NCBI RefSeq assembly: GCF_000024865.1
Contig: NC_013595.1
Location: 8,742,001 to 8,806,000, forward strand
Reading direction: 5' to 3'
From: Streptosporangium roseum DSM 43021
GTDB lineage: Bacteria > Actinomycetota > Actinomycetes > Streptosporangiales > Streptosporangiaceae
DNA length: 64,000 nt
The first letter of the stretch is position 1; each line of letters begins with the position of its first letter. A program made the translations under genes and the position numbers. Positions 24,932 through 32,582 of this stretch are shown here, one piece after another. Below the pieces are notes generated by a model. It was not told where the DNA came from. It worked only from the letters and a program-made list of their open reading frames with translations, and made no database searches.

Positions 24932-25744
24932 TCAGCCGTTGAAGGTGTCGGGGTCCGGGCCGGTGCGGGTGCCGGCGTCCAGCCGGGCGATCGCCTCCAT
25001 GTCGCCATCGGTGAGGGAGAAGTCGAAGACGTCGATGTTCTCCCTGATCCGCGCCGGGGTGACCGACTTGGGGATCACGACGTTTCCCAGCTGGACGTGC
25101 CAGCGCAGGACGACCTGGGCCGGGGTCTTGCCGTGCCGCTCGGCGATCTCGACGATCGCCGGGTCCTTGAGCACGGCCCCCTGGGCCAGCGGGCTCCACG
25201 CCTCGGTGACGATGCCGTGCCGGGCGTGGAAGTCGCGCAGCTCGGCCTGCTGCAGGGCCGGGTGGAGCTCGATCTGGTTGACCGCCGGGACGACGCCGCC
25301 GGCCTCGATGAGGCGCGTCAGATGGGCGGGCTGGAAGTTGGACACGCCGACCGCGCGGACGCGGCCGTCGGCGAGAAGCTTCTCCATCGCCTTCCAGGTC
25401 TCGCCGTACAGGTCCCTGGCCGGCGCGGGCCAGTGGATGAGATAGAGATCGAGATGGTCCAGCCCCAGCTTGGCGAGGCTCGCGTCGAAGGCGGCGAGGG
25501 TGGAGTCGTAGCCCTGGTCGCTGTTCCACACCTTGGTGGTGACGAACAGCTCCTCGCGGGGCAGGCCGGAGGCGGCCAGTGCCTGGCCCACGCCCCGCTC
25601 GTTGCCGTAGATCGCGGCGGTGTCGATGCTCCGGTAACCGGCTTCGAGCGCGCCGGTCACCGCCCGGGCGGTCTCGTCCTCGGGCACCTGGAACACGCCG
25701 AAGCCGAGCTGCGGCATGGAGACCCCGTTGTTCAGGGTGATCAT
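24932..25744 (-). CDS. Aldo/keto reductase (2,5-diketo-D-gluconate reductase type)
   Basis: A 270-residue aldo/keto reductase of the short AKR5-like group. Catalytic residues are visible in the family order: D and Y in SIDTAAIYGNERGVG, K in VTTKVWNS and H in LYLIHWP. The NADPH-binding end contains VIPKSVTPARIREN. ATG 25744 has GGGGGAGGA seven bases before it. Such enzymes reduce diketogluconates, methylglyoxal or other aldehydes. It stands alone, convergent with the GH1 gene. Confidence 0.9.
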   Translation of the reverse strand: MITLNNGVSMPQLGFGVFQVPEDETARAVTGALEAGYRSIDTAAIYGNERGVGQALAASGLPREELFVTTKVWNSDQGYDSTLAAFDASLAKLGLDHLDLYLIHWPAPARDLYGETWKAMEKLLADGRVRAVGVSNFQPAHLTRLIEAGGVVPAVNQIELHPALQQAELRDFHARHGIVTEAWSPLAQGAVLKDPAIVEIAERHGKTPAQVVLRWHVQLGNVVIPKSVTPARIRENIDVFDFSLTDGDMEAIARLDAGTRTGPDPDTFNG

Positions 25745-26113
25745 ATGCGGTCCTCCCCCTATGGATGGCGTCAGCAAATAGAAGTGTATGCAATAGTTGC
25801 AGACGCTAGTTACTTGACCATATGCCTACGGAGGATGCCCGGGCGGGGACAGGGATCACATGACATGGCACGCGTATCACCAATATGGGGAAATTTCATT
25901 ACATGATCATTGAAATGGGGTGTTCCCCACCCATGCGCGGGGCGTGCGACGTCAGTGACGTCGCGCGGCCGCCCCTCCCCGGCCACGCCGTACGACTTCC
26001 AGGGCCGCCGACCGGGACCCTCGCACCCGCCGTACGGCCTCCAGAGCCGCCGACCGGGACCCCGCTCCCGCCGTACGACTTCCAGGGCCGCCGACCGGGG
26101 CCCACCCCCGTTC
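25745..26113. other. Intergenic region: A/T-rich leader and GC-rich tandem repeats
   Basis: No gene is seen. The 25745-25940 part is unusually A/T-rich for this genome and contains TGCAATAGTTGCA (25789-25801), an inverted repeat TGCAA-N3-TTGCA that could be an operator for the aldo/keto reductase. The rest is a tandem repeat (25986-26110). Confidence 0.5.
25986..26110 (+). repeat. Three tandem copies of a 42-bp unit
   Basis: CGCCGTACG starts at 25986, 26028 and 26069, each followed by the closely similar run ending in GCCGCCGACCGGG. The periods of 42 and 41 do not keep one reading frame, so this is not a repeated peptide. Confidence 0.7.
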
Positions 26114-26453
26114 CTACCGCGGGTAGGGGCTCAGCATCGCGCCGGAGTGGGCGTCGAGCTCGCGTTCGAGATAGTCCATCCGCCGGTCCATGAAGGCCTT
26201 CATGTGCGGCAGCTCCATGTGCCGGTCAAGATCCTCCTGGGAGCGCCACACCTCGTAGAGGAAGAAGGTCCTGCCCCCCCTCCTGGTGGACGTGATATTC
26301 CAGGCACCCCGCCTCACGACGGGTGGGTCCGACGAAGGACAGCAGGAGCTCCCCGAGCTCGGCGGCCCGCTCGGGCCGGGCGTGGGCGAAGCCGTAGAGC
26401 GAGATGATGCCGGTGGTCGCCCGCTGCTCGGGCGTCGTGATCGTGTCCGTCAT
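26114..26453 (-). pseudogene. Antibiotic biosynthesis monooxygenase (ABM) domain gene, frameshifted in a C7 run
   Basis: Two overlapping frames together give one complete ABM-fold protein of about 112 residues. The first frame gives IISLYGFAHARPERAAELGE up to CLEYHVHQEGG, the second continues RTFFLYEVWRSQEDLDRHME to the stop. The switch falls in a run of seven C at 26274-26280 (seven G on the coding strand); six would restore the frame. ABM proteins act as small cofactor-less monooxygenases or dimeric quinol-related enzymes. It may be a sequencing error, a recent mutation or a slippery tract. It is divergent from a MerR gene across a 24-bp palindrome. Confidence 0.75.
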
Positions 26454-26466
26454 GACGCCAACGCTA

Positions 26467-26490
26467 GAATCTCACATCGATGTGAGATTC
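26467..26490. promoter_or_regulatory. Perfect 24-bp palindrome, MerR-type operator
   Basis: GAATCTCACATC followed by its exact reverse complement makes a perfect 24-bp palindrome between the ABM gene and the MerR gene. On the minus strand TTGAAT (26492-26487) and TAGCGT (26466-26461) flank it as -35 and -10 with a 20-bp spacer. That is the long spacer expected of a MerR-activated promoter, here reading into the ABM gene. Confidence 0.8.
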
Positions 26491-26512
26491 AAGTCATTGT
26501 GGGGTGGATCAC

Positions 26513-26872
26513 ATGAAGATCGGTGATCTGGCGCGCGAGACCGGCGTGAGCGTGCGCCTGCTGCGTTACTACGAGGAGCAGGGGCTGCTCGTCTCGGAAC
26601 GGGCCGGCGGTGGCCACCGCCGGTACGCGGCCGACGCCGCCGCCGTGGTCCGGCACATCCGGACCCTCCTGGCGGCCGGGCTGCCCACCAGGGTCATCCG
26701 CGACCTCCTGCCGTGCGTCGCCGGCGACGGCCCCGAGCTCGAACCATGCGTGATCGACCATCTCCGGGAGCAGCTCGGAGGCCTCGACGAACGGATCTCC
26801 GGACTCCAGGAGACACGCACCGCCCTCGCCGCCCTCCTGGAGACCACCGAACGGGCGGGGGTCGGCGGTTGA
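26513..26872 (+). CDS. MerR-family regulator
   Basis: A 119-residue regulator. The MerR winged helix is MKIGDLARETGVSVRLLRYYEEQGLL, and the C-terminal half is a coiled-coil dimer helix (LREQLGGLDERISGLQETR). One cysteine near residue 67 and one near 78 are not in a metal-site pattern. ATG 26513 is preferred; GTG 26504 is upstream in frame. A perfect palindrome lies directly upstream. The stop overlaps the start of the NUDIX gene. Confidence 0.87.
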   Translation: MKIGDLARETGVSVRLLRYYEEQGLLVSERAGGGHRRYAADAAAVVRHIRTLLAAGLPTRVIRDLLPCVAGDGPELEPCVIDHLREQLGGLDERISGLQETRTALAALLETTERAGVGG

Positions 26873-27387
26873 GTCCTCTCGCGGTCAACGGCGCCGGCGA
26901 CGAGCTGACCGCCTTCCACCGCGTCCCGGAGAACCCGCCTCCCGGCGACGCCCCGCTCCCCCTGGCCCTGGTCGCCCTGTGGTCCCACGACCGCCTGCTG
27001 CTGGCGTTCAACCGCCACCGCCGGGAATGGGAGCTCCCCGGCGGGATGATCGACCCGGGAGAGACACCTCGGCAGGCCGCACTGCGCGAGCTCCGGGAGG
27101 AGACCGGCCTCCAGGTCCCCCGGCTGTCCTTCTCCGGATACGCCGAGTACGTCCTCGGCCCCGAGCGCCGCGTCGAGTACGCGGCCGTCTACCTGGCGGA
27201 CGGAGCCGACGCTCACGGCACGTTCACCCCCAACGAGGAGATCGGGGAGGTCACGTGGTGGCACGGGCAGGAGCTCCCCGGCCGAATACAGGTTCTCGAC
27301 ACCACACTGGCCGCTCTGGCCCGGACGGCATCCGGCGGGAGCGGGGCAGCACGACCGGTGGCGGACGGAGGCCCCGGGGAGCGGTGA
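26869..27387 (+). CDS. NUDIX hydrolase
   Basis: About 172 residues. The NUDIX box is clear: GGMIDPGETPRQAALRELRE followed by ETGLQ, matching Gx5Ex7REUxEExGU, with the metal-binding glutamates present. Such enzymes cleave nucleoside diphosphate derivatives or damaged nucleotides. I chose TTG 26869, because it overlaps the stop of the MerR gene as TTGA and a GGGGG run stands seven bases before it; longer upstream frames read Arg/Pro-rich antisense-like sequence. Co-translation with the MerR regulator suggests one transcript. Confidence 0.8.
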   Translation: MSPLAVNGAGDELTAFHRVPENPPPGDAPLPLALVALWSHDRLLLAFNRHRREWELPGGMIDPGETPRQAALRELREETGLQVPRLSFSGYAEYVLGPERRVEYAAVYLADGADAHGTFTPNEEIGEVTWWHGQELPGRIQVLDTTLAALARTASGGSGAARPVADGGPGER

Positions 27388-27463
27388 GCGGCGCCGGGCG
27401 CGCTGGCGTCCCGGTCGGCGATCACGTCGCCGACCCGTGTCGCCCGATCGGGCTCATCGCCCC

Positions 27464-28342
27464 TCAGCTCCGGGCGTCCGAGCGCAGGTCGTGCTTGTCC
27501 GCCCAGGTCACGATGGAGGCGGCGATCGCCTCGGGCTGGTCCTCGGGGGTGTGGTGGCCGGCGGGCATCGGATGCTCGTCGATCTCGAGGCCGGCCATGT
27601 TGGCGGCGCACCAGTCGATGATCTCCGGCCCCATCATCGCCCCGGGGCCGGGCGCGAAGGTGATCAGCAGCTTGGGCACCTCGACGCTGGCCGCCAGCCA
27701 CTCGTCGTAGAACTCGATCCTGGCCACCACGTCGGCCGGCTCCCCGCCCAGGGGCATCGCTCGCGGCCACTGCAGCAGCGGCCTGCGGCTGTCGCGGGTG
27801 GGGTACGGCCTGCGGTAGGTGTCGAGGTCCTCCTCGCCGAGCGGGGTGACGACGGTGCCCGGCAGCGCCTGCTCGATGAACATGTTCTCGTCCAGGATCA
27901 TCGCCTCGCCCACCCCGGGCGTCTTGATCGCCTCGAACAGCCCGCGGCCGCCCTCGGGGAACTCCTGCCAGGACATCGGCTTCACGATCGTCTCGGTGAA
28001 CGCGATGCCGCGCACCCGTCCGGGATGGCGGGCGGCCCAGTCGAAGGCGAGGGCCCCGCCCCAGTCGTGTCCGATCAGCACGACGTCGTCGAGGCCGAGC
28101 GCGTCGAACCACGCGTCCAGATATCGGGCATGGTCGTCGAAGGTGTAGGCGATGTCCGGCTTACCGGACTCGCCCATGCCGATCAGGTCCGGCGCCAGAC
28201 GCCGGCCGGAGTCTCCCATGGCCGGCATGATGTGCCGCCACAGATGTGACGACGTCGGGTTGCCGTGCAGGAAAACCATCGGCACCCCGGTGCCGGCCTC
28301 CCGGTAGGAGATCGTCGAGTCGAGAACAGGTTGAACAGGCAT
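27464..28342 (-). CDS. Alpha/beta hydrolase, haloalkane dehalogenase-like (HLD-II)
   Basis: A 292-residue hydrolase that matches the DhaA group of haloalkane dehalogenases. The nucleophile is D93 in GHDWGG, and W94 beside it with N28 in HGNPTSSHLWR are the two halide-binding residues that separate dehalogenases from esterases. The acid is E117 (FTETIV) and the base H263 (GHHTPEDQP). By family, it would hydrolyse carbon-halogen bonds to alcohols. Many such genes in soil bacteria have unknown natural substrates. ATG 28342 follows AGAGAG. It is followed by an FMN/F420-binding protein on the same strand. Confidence 0.85.
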   Translation of the reverse strand: MPVQPVLDSTISYREAGTGVPMVFLHGNPTSSHLWRHIMPAMGDSGRRLAPDLIGMGESGKPDIAYTFDDHARYLDAWFDALGLDDVVLIGHDWGGALAFDWAARHPGRVRGIAFTETIVKPMSWQEFPEGGRGLFEAIKTPGVGEAMILDENMFIEQALPGTVVTPLGEEDLDTYRRPYPTRDSRRPLLQWPRAMPLGGEPADVVARIEFYDEWLAASVEVPKLLITFAPGPGAMMGPEIIDWCAANMAGLEIDEHPMPAGHHTPEDQPEAIAASIVTWADKHDLRSDARS

Positions 28343-28369
28343 GGCAGAACTCTCTCCGTCGAATGCGAA

Positions 28370-28756
28370 TCAGTTGTTGAGGCTCATCACGCGGTCCACC
28401 GCGATCTCGACCACCACCCGGCCGGGCGGATCGGGCGGCGCCGACCAGTAGCGACCGGTGTAACGGCGCACCCCCTCGGCCACGCGCCGGGGATCGCCGG
28501 ACACTGTGGCGACGCCTTCGAGCGTGATCCAGCGCCCGCCCGCCACCTGGCACAGCGCGGCACGGCCGCCCGGGCCGGCCACCAGGTTGCGGGCCTTGCG
28601 CGAGGAGGCGACCGTCATGACCCGGGCCAGCCCCTCCTGGCCGTCCCAGGTGAAACGCACGGCCACCACGTGCGGAGAGCCGTCGGGCCGCAAAGTGGTC
28701 AGCGTGGCCAGGTGCGGTTCGGACAGGAACGCCTCCATCGAGGCCGGCAACGACAT
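28370..28756 (-). CDS. Pyridoxamine 5'-phosphate oxidase-like FMN/F420-binding protein
   Basis: A 128-residue split-barrel protein. FLSEPHLATLTTLRPDGSPHVVAVRFTW is the typical start of the PPOX/F420-dependent (TIGR03618-like) group, and RWITLEGVATVSGDP follows at the expected place. Members bind FMN or F420 and reduce or oxidise small molecules. ATG 28756 (MSLPASMEAF) is the family start; the longer frame upstream is Pro/Arg-rich and overlaps the NmrA gene region. It stands 28 bases upstream of the dehalogenase start, so it may be in the same transcript. Confidence 0.82.
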   Translation of the reverse strand: MSLPASMEAFLSEPHLATLTTLRPDGSPHVVAVRFTWDGQEGLARVMTVASSRKARNLVAGPGGRAALCQVAGGRWITLEGVATVSGDPRRVAEGVRRYTGRYWSAPPDPPGRVVVEIAVDRVMSLNN

Positions 28757-28893
28757 CGCGCGCACCCGCCCCTCCGGACGTGGGCGGCCACCGTCCCGCG
28801 CTCCCGTAGGGGAAGAGCCCGGCGGCGGGTCACTCGCCGGCTGGTTCCGGAAAGCCGCTCCGGGCGGCTCTCCGGAAGGTCGCTCAGGGTGGC

Positions 28894-29709
28894 TCACCGG
28901 AAGGCCGCGATGTTGCGCGCCGCCCATTCGGCGAAGGTGCGGGGCGAGCGGCCGAGGATCTGCTCGACGTGGGGGCTGACCCGCTGTTCGGCGGGCGTCG
29001 GCTCACCCAGGATGGCGAGGGTGCCCTCCACCACCGGTTCGGGCATGAACTGCAGCATCTGCGCCCGGGCCTCCTCTCGGCTCTGCTCGACGAACCGCAC
29101 CGGCGTTCCCAGCGCCTCACCGATCGCCTGCGCCCGCCGGCGCGGGGTGATCAGCGCCGGACCGGTGAGCTCATACGTACGGCCGGCATGACCGCCGTCG
29201 CGCAGGACCGCGGCCGCGACCTCGGCGATGTCGGCCGGGTCGATGGACGGCAGCCCGACGTCGCCGAACGGCGCGGCGGCCGTACGCCGCGAGCGCACCG
29301 TCTCCGCCCACGCGAACGCGTTGGAGTCGAAGCCTCCCGGCCGCAGGATCGTCCAGTCCAGGTCTGACTGCTGGACGGCGTCCTCGAAGGCCCGGGGGTG
29401 GCGGTAGACCTCCGGGCGAGTCCCGGCGCCCTGGGAGGACAGCAGGACCACCCGCCCGACCCCGCCGGCTCTGGCGGCCTCCACGATGCCCTGCGGGTCC
29501 TCACCGGCGACCAGCAGGAACAGTGCGCCGGCCCCGTCGAGCACCGGCTTGAGGCTCTCGGGCTCGCCCAGGTCGGCCTGTCGATGCGACACGCCCTGCG
29601 GCACCTGCGAGGCCCCTCGGGAAACGGCCGTCACCTCTTCGCCTGCCGCCGCCAGCGCCTGCACCAGCGACCGCCCCACGTTCCCGGTCGCTCCTGTTAC
29701 CACGATCAT
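28894..29709 (-). CDS. NmrA-like NAD(P)-binding oxidoreductase
   Basis: A 271-residue atypical short-chain dehydrogenase. The N-terminal Rossmann motif VVTGATGNVGRSLVQAL binds NAD(P)H, and the NmrA-type middle part (VVLLSSQGAGTRPEVYRHPRAFEDAV, then DWTILRPGGF) follows. Members act as quinone or nitroreductase-like redox enzymes or redox sensors. ATG 29709 (MIVVTGATG) is clear. It is divergent from the TetR gene at 29845, and the gap contains a palindrome, so TetR control is likely. Confidence 0.85.
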   Translation of the reverse strand: MIVVTGATGNVGRSLVQALAAAGEEVTAVSRGASQVPQGVSHRQADLGEPESLKPVLDGAGALFLLVAGEDPQGIVEAARAGGVGRVVLLSSQGAGTRPEVYRHPRAFEDAVQQSDLDWTILRPGGFDSNAFAWAETVRSRRTAAAPFGDVGLPSIDPADIAEVAAAVLRDGGHAGRTYELTGPALITPRRRAQAIGEALGTPVRFVEQSREEARAQMLQFMPEPVVEGTLAILGEPTPAEQRVSPHVEQILGRSPRTFAEWAARNIAAFR

Positions 29710-29775
29710 GACCTGCTCCGTTCGTTACCGAATGTCGTCGCTCATGCCGGGAGGCCTTCGATCATCCGACTGAGT

Positions 29776-29789
29776 TAGTTAGCTAACTG
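29776..29789. promoter_or_regulatory. Probable TetR operator with core AGTTAGCTAACT
   Basis: AGTTAGCTAACT (29777-29788) is a perfect 12-bp palindrome inside TTAGTTAGCTAACTGAC, in the gap between the NmrA and TetR genes. GACTAACTC at the start of the TetR gene repeats a half site, so two sites may serve the two directions. Confidence 0.72.
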
Positions 29790-29844
29790 ACTTGGTGATG
29801 ACATTAGCCAACGACGGCCCGGCTGTCTACACTCTTTAAGTGAG

Positions 29845-30441
29845 ATGACTAACTCGATGAAGATCGATCGTGGCGGCCCGGCCGCGGCGAAGTCGGGCAA
29901 GCGGGAGCGGCTGGTGGCCGCCGCCTCCCGGGTGCTGCATGAGCAGGGCGTCGAGAAGACGACGCTCGCCGACATCGCACGAGTGGCCGACGTCCCCGTG
30001 GGCAACGTCTACTACTACTTCAAGACCAAGGACCAGCTCGTCGAGGCGGCGATCGAGGCGCACGCGCAGGGCCTGCGGGCGGTGACCGCCCACCTCGACC
30101 AGCTCCCCAGCCCGCAGGAGCGGCTCAAGGCCCTCCTGGGCGGCTGGACCGAGCAGCGCGAGCTCGCCGCACGCTACGGCTGCCCCTTCGGCACCCTCTC
30201 CTCCGAGCTCGGCAAACGCACCGACGGCCTCGACCACGCCACCGCCGCGGTCATGCGGCTCCTGGTCGACTGGGTCGAGCAGCAGTTCCGGACGATGGGC
30301 CGGGACGACCCCCATGACCTCGCGATCACCCTGGTCGCCACCTACCAGGGGATCTCTCTGCTCACCAACACCTTTCGCGACCCCGAGCTCATGACCAGCC
30401 AGATCCACCGCCTGGAGGAGTGGATCGACTCGCTCGCCTGA
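29845..30441 (+). CDS. TetR-family regulator of the NmrA-like gene
   Basis: A 198-residue TetR repressor. The helix-turn-helix is in residues about 15-60 (VEKTTLADIARVADVPVGNVYYYFKTKDQL). The C-terminal domain (about 80-195) resembles the TetR_C_33 type that senses small electrophiles or aromatic compounds. ATG 29845 (MTNSMKIDRGG) is preferred; ATG 29857 is possible. Its divergent neighbour and the palindrome at 29776-29789 suggest it represses the NmrA-like oxidoreductase. Confidence 0.87.
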   Translation: MTNSMKIDRGGPAAAKSGKRERLVAAASRVLHEQGVEKTTLADIARVADVPVGNVYYYFKTKDQLVEAAIEAHAQGLRAVTAHLDQLPSPQERLKALLGGWTEQRELAARYGCPFGTLSSELGKRTDGLDHATAAVMRLLVDWVEQQFRTMGRDDPHDLAITLVATYQGISLLTNTFRDPELMTSQIHRLEEWIDSLA

Positions 30442-30695
30442 GCGGCCCCACCAGCCGGCAGGCCCTTGGGTCCCGGTCCTCGGGCCCCGCTTCTCCCACC
30501 CCCGGCACCGCTGATCCCGTTCCCGCGAGGCATGACCTCCGTGTCCCCGCGCGGGGCGTGACCTCCATGCGGCAGCGCCGCCACCTGACTCCCGGCAAGC
30601 CATCCGACTTGCTGAGCGTCGTTTTGCCGTTAGCAGGAACGGCCGGTGCGAGCATCGCCGAAGAGACAGAAGCGATCATGACAACCGGGGGAAAA

Positions 30696-31223
30696 ATGCT
30701 CCGAAAACTGGTCCCGATCCTGGTCGCGGCGGTGGTGGCCGGATCACCGGCCGCCACCCCCGCGGCCAGGGCGGAGGGGTCGTCGGCCACCGCGGCGGTA
30801 CGGGCGGTCACCGCCTCCGCGTCGGCCGCACAGGCGGCCGGTTCCTGCAGGCCCGGATCGCCGTGCGCGGCGGTCAACTGCGGGCCAGGCCGCGTCTGCG
30901 TACCCTCGCCCAAGCAGTGCTTCACCACACCGTGCCCGCAGTACGACTGCGTGCCCGTGTCATCGGTGCCCGGCTCGGGTCACTGGCCTCCCTACCCGGG
31001 CGGCTACCCGGGCCAGTGGCGGCCCCCGTACCCGCAGGGCTATCCGGGTCACTGGCCTCCCTACCCGGGCCAGTGGCGCCCTCCGTACCCCGGCTCGTAC
31101 CCCGGCTCATACCCGGGCCAGTGGCGGCCCCCGTACCCGGGCTCGTACCCGGGCCAGTGGCGGCCCCCGCACCCGGTGCCGCAGCCGCATCAGGTGCCAC
31201 GGCCGCCCTACCGGCACAGCTGA
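30696..31223 (+). CDS. Secreted protein with Cys-rich motif and Pro/Gly/Tyr/Trp repeats
   Basis: About 175 residues. A signal peptide (MLRKLVPILVAAVVAGSPA, cleavage after ARA) is followed by an Ala-rich stretch. Next comes a six- to seven-cysteine motif (CRPGSPCAAVNCGPGRVC, then CFTTPCPQYDC), and the last 80 residues are repeats of YPGQWRPPYPGSYPGQWRPP type. The repeats are strong at DNA level too. I know no function; the Cys motif resembles short disulfide modules in other secreted proteins, and the tail looks like a cell-surface or matrix segment. ATG 30696 has GGGGGA four bases before it; ATG 30678 is in frame. Confidence 0.7.
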   Translation: MLRKLVPILVAAVVAGSPAATPAARAEGSSATAAVRAVTASASAAQAAGSCRPGSPCAAVNCGPGRVCVPSPKQCFTTPCPQYDCVPVSSVPGSGHWPPYPGGYPGQWRPPYPQGYPGHWPPYPGQWRPPYPGSYPGSYPGQWRPPYPGSYPGQWRPPHPVPQPHQVPRPPYRHS

Positions 31224-31335
31224 CGGACGACGGCCCCCTCGGGGAGCAGCGCTGTCAGCAGCTCCCGGATCTGGCGTCGGCGAGCACCGCGCGGGATGAG
31301 GCGGAGCGGGCCGAAAGCTGAGTCGCCGGCCGAAA

Positions 31336-31368
31336 AAGCCCAGGCCATCACACCGATGACCTGGGCTT
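31336..31368 (-). terminator. Rho-independent terminator, minus strand
   Basis: AAGCCCAGGCCATC and GATGACCTGGGCTT pair over 14 bp with one mismatch and a five-base loop. On the minus strand the hairpin runs into TTTTTCGG. It would end transcription coming from the gene remnant or from the 31630-32268 gene. Confidence 0.8.
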
Positions 31369-31389
31369 CCGCCTGAAGTCCCGCCCACC

Positions 31390-31485
31390 GCAGTGGCACC
31401 GATCATTGCGATGTTCACGCGGACAGGTGCGGACACCATGATGGTTGAACGCTTAACGGTCCAGAGCCTGGCGTCCACGTGTATC
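31390..31485 (-). pseudogene. 5'-end remnant of a small membrane-protein gene, paralogue of 33124-33600
   Basis: About 90 bases align at roughly 75% with the leader and first codons of the gene at 33124-33600 (shared: TCCAGAGCCT, GCGTCCA, GAACGCTT, GATCAT). The translation KRSTIMVSAPVRVNIAMIGA matches KRSIIAMVALVWVGIVMIGA. The start codon ATG has become GTT, and the coding part is joined after about 27 codons to a terminator. This is a dead copy. Confidence 0.75.
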
Positions 31486-31629
31486 CACCCGGCAGGAATC
31501 TCGCCGTTGGCCGGTGCACGTCCGTGACGACACGGTCCCGCACGCGTCCCACTTGAGCCTGACACAGCGGGCCTCAGCCCCGAGCACGGCGAATCCGCTA
31601 CGGAACGGCCGCCCTTACTCCGAGACCGT

Positions 31630-32268
31630 TTACTGGGCGTCCCGCAGCTTCGGCACTGCCACCCGCGCGGCCCGCTTGCTCAGGCCGGGATCGAACGTCG
31701 AGAAGAAACCGTCGCTCACCAGCAGCGTGACGGTGTTCTTGACCCTGATGAGCACAACGTCCGCCGCGTGGACCGGACTGAGGTTCGCCTCGGGAACCGT
31801 ATTGGTGTATCTGATCCCGTACGCCCAGTCCCCGAGCTTGCCGACGGAGAGCTTGGTGATGGTCTCCCCGACGTCATCGGCACTCGCGTTGCCCCTGACG
31901 CAGTCACGGGCCATGACCTTGCCCACCGTCTGCCAGGAGGCCATCCGCGCGGGGGCGCCGCTTATGGCGAACTGCTTGATGCCCGACGGCTTGCCCTCCT
32001 TGTCGATGAAGACCGCCGCCTTACTCCTGAGGAGGGGGCTCAGCGCCTTGATCGCCTTCACACACTTCTTCGTGCGGGCCGCTTTGGCGTCCAGTACCTC
32101 GCGGTTGCGCTTCGTGTTGGGGACGAAACCATCGCCCAGGTCCTCAGGGGTGACGAGGGCGGCGCGCAGCTGGGCCGGGGTCAGGGGCTTGACGGGGGCG
32201 GCCATGGCGGGAGTGGTGGGGGCCAGCAGGAGGGCGGCGGCGAGGCCGCCCAAGATCACGGAGGGCAT
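31630..32268 (-). CDS. Secreted hypothetical protein, PknH-like sensor fold possible
   Basis: A 212-residue protein with a signal peptide (MPSVILGGLAAALLLAPTTP, cleavage after AMA) and no other membrane segment. The segment LRAALVTPEDLGDGFVPNTK and two spaced cysteines (KKCVKAIKAL, then RDCVRGN) resemble the extracellular sensor domains of mycobacterial PknH and the LppP/LprE type, in which a disulfide ties the two ends. That likeness is an inference. It has no recognised catalytic residues. The genes on both sides are remnants, so this is one of the few intact genes in the region. ATG 32268 follows a poor ribosome site. Confidence 0.65.
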   Translation of the reverse strand: MPSVILGGLAAALLLAPTTPAMAAPVKPLTPAQLRAALVTPEDLGDGFVPNTKRNREVLDAKAARTKKCVKAIKALSPLLRSKAAVFIDKEGKPSGIKQFAISGAPARMASWQTVGKVMARDCVRGNASADDVGETITKLSVGKLGDWAYGIRYTNTVPEANLSPVHAADVVLIRVKNTVTLLVSDGFFSTFDPGLSKRAARVAVPKLRDAQ

Positions 32269-32390
32269 GAACCGGCATCCTAGAGTTTCACGCCCCAGAC
32301 GATCAATGAGCGCCGATGAGACGGCGCAGGCCACCGATGTCGCCTACGGGCACGACCGGGACGTGGCCGGCCGCATGCCGGCCCTTGATC

Positions 32391-32578
32391 GTCGGCCAGT
32401 TCCTCCAGGCGATCATCGGGCTCGGCCTGGCGCAGCTCTTCGGCCTCTTCGGCGAGCTTGGCTGTCAGCGCGGGGACCGGTTCCGACTCGTCGAGGACGC
32501 GTGTCTTGGCCGTCAGGCCGTCGGCCTCGATGATCTCCGGGATCCGGTCACGGACCAGCTTGCCGTAGATGATTGTCC
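32391..32578 (-). pseudogene. Fragment of a phosphoribosyl-ATP pyrophosphohydrolase-like (MazG-fold) gene
   Basis: Minus-strand translation gives YGKLVRDRIPEIIEADG, then AKLAEEAEELRQAE and RLEELADDQG. That matches the N-terminal two thirds of small PRA-PH/MazG-like nucleotide hydrolases (KLVRDRIPEII and EEAEEL motifs). There is no start codon in frame at the left end of the protein. After LEELAD the normal helix is missing and the frame reads unrelated sequence. I judge it a truncated relic. Confidence 0.65.
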
Positions 32579-32582
32579 GATT

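Larger units (their letters stand above)
31224..31629. other. Intergenic region with a minus-strand terminator and a gene remnant
   Basis: The region holds no intact gene. It carries a minus-strand terminator (31336-31368) directly beside a truncated copy (31390-31485) of the small membrane-protein gene at 33124-33600. The last 140 bases before the next gene show nothing recognisable. Confidence 0.6.
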
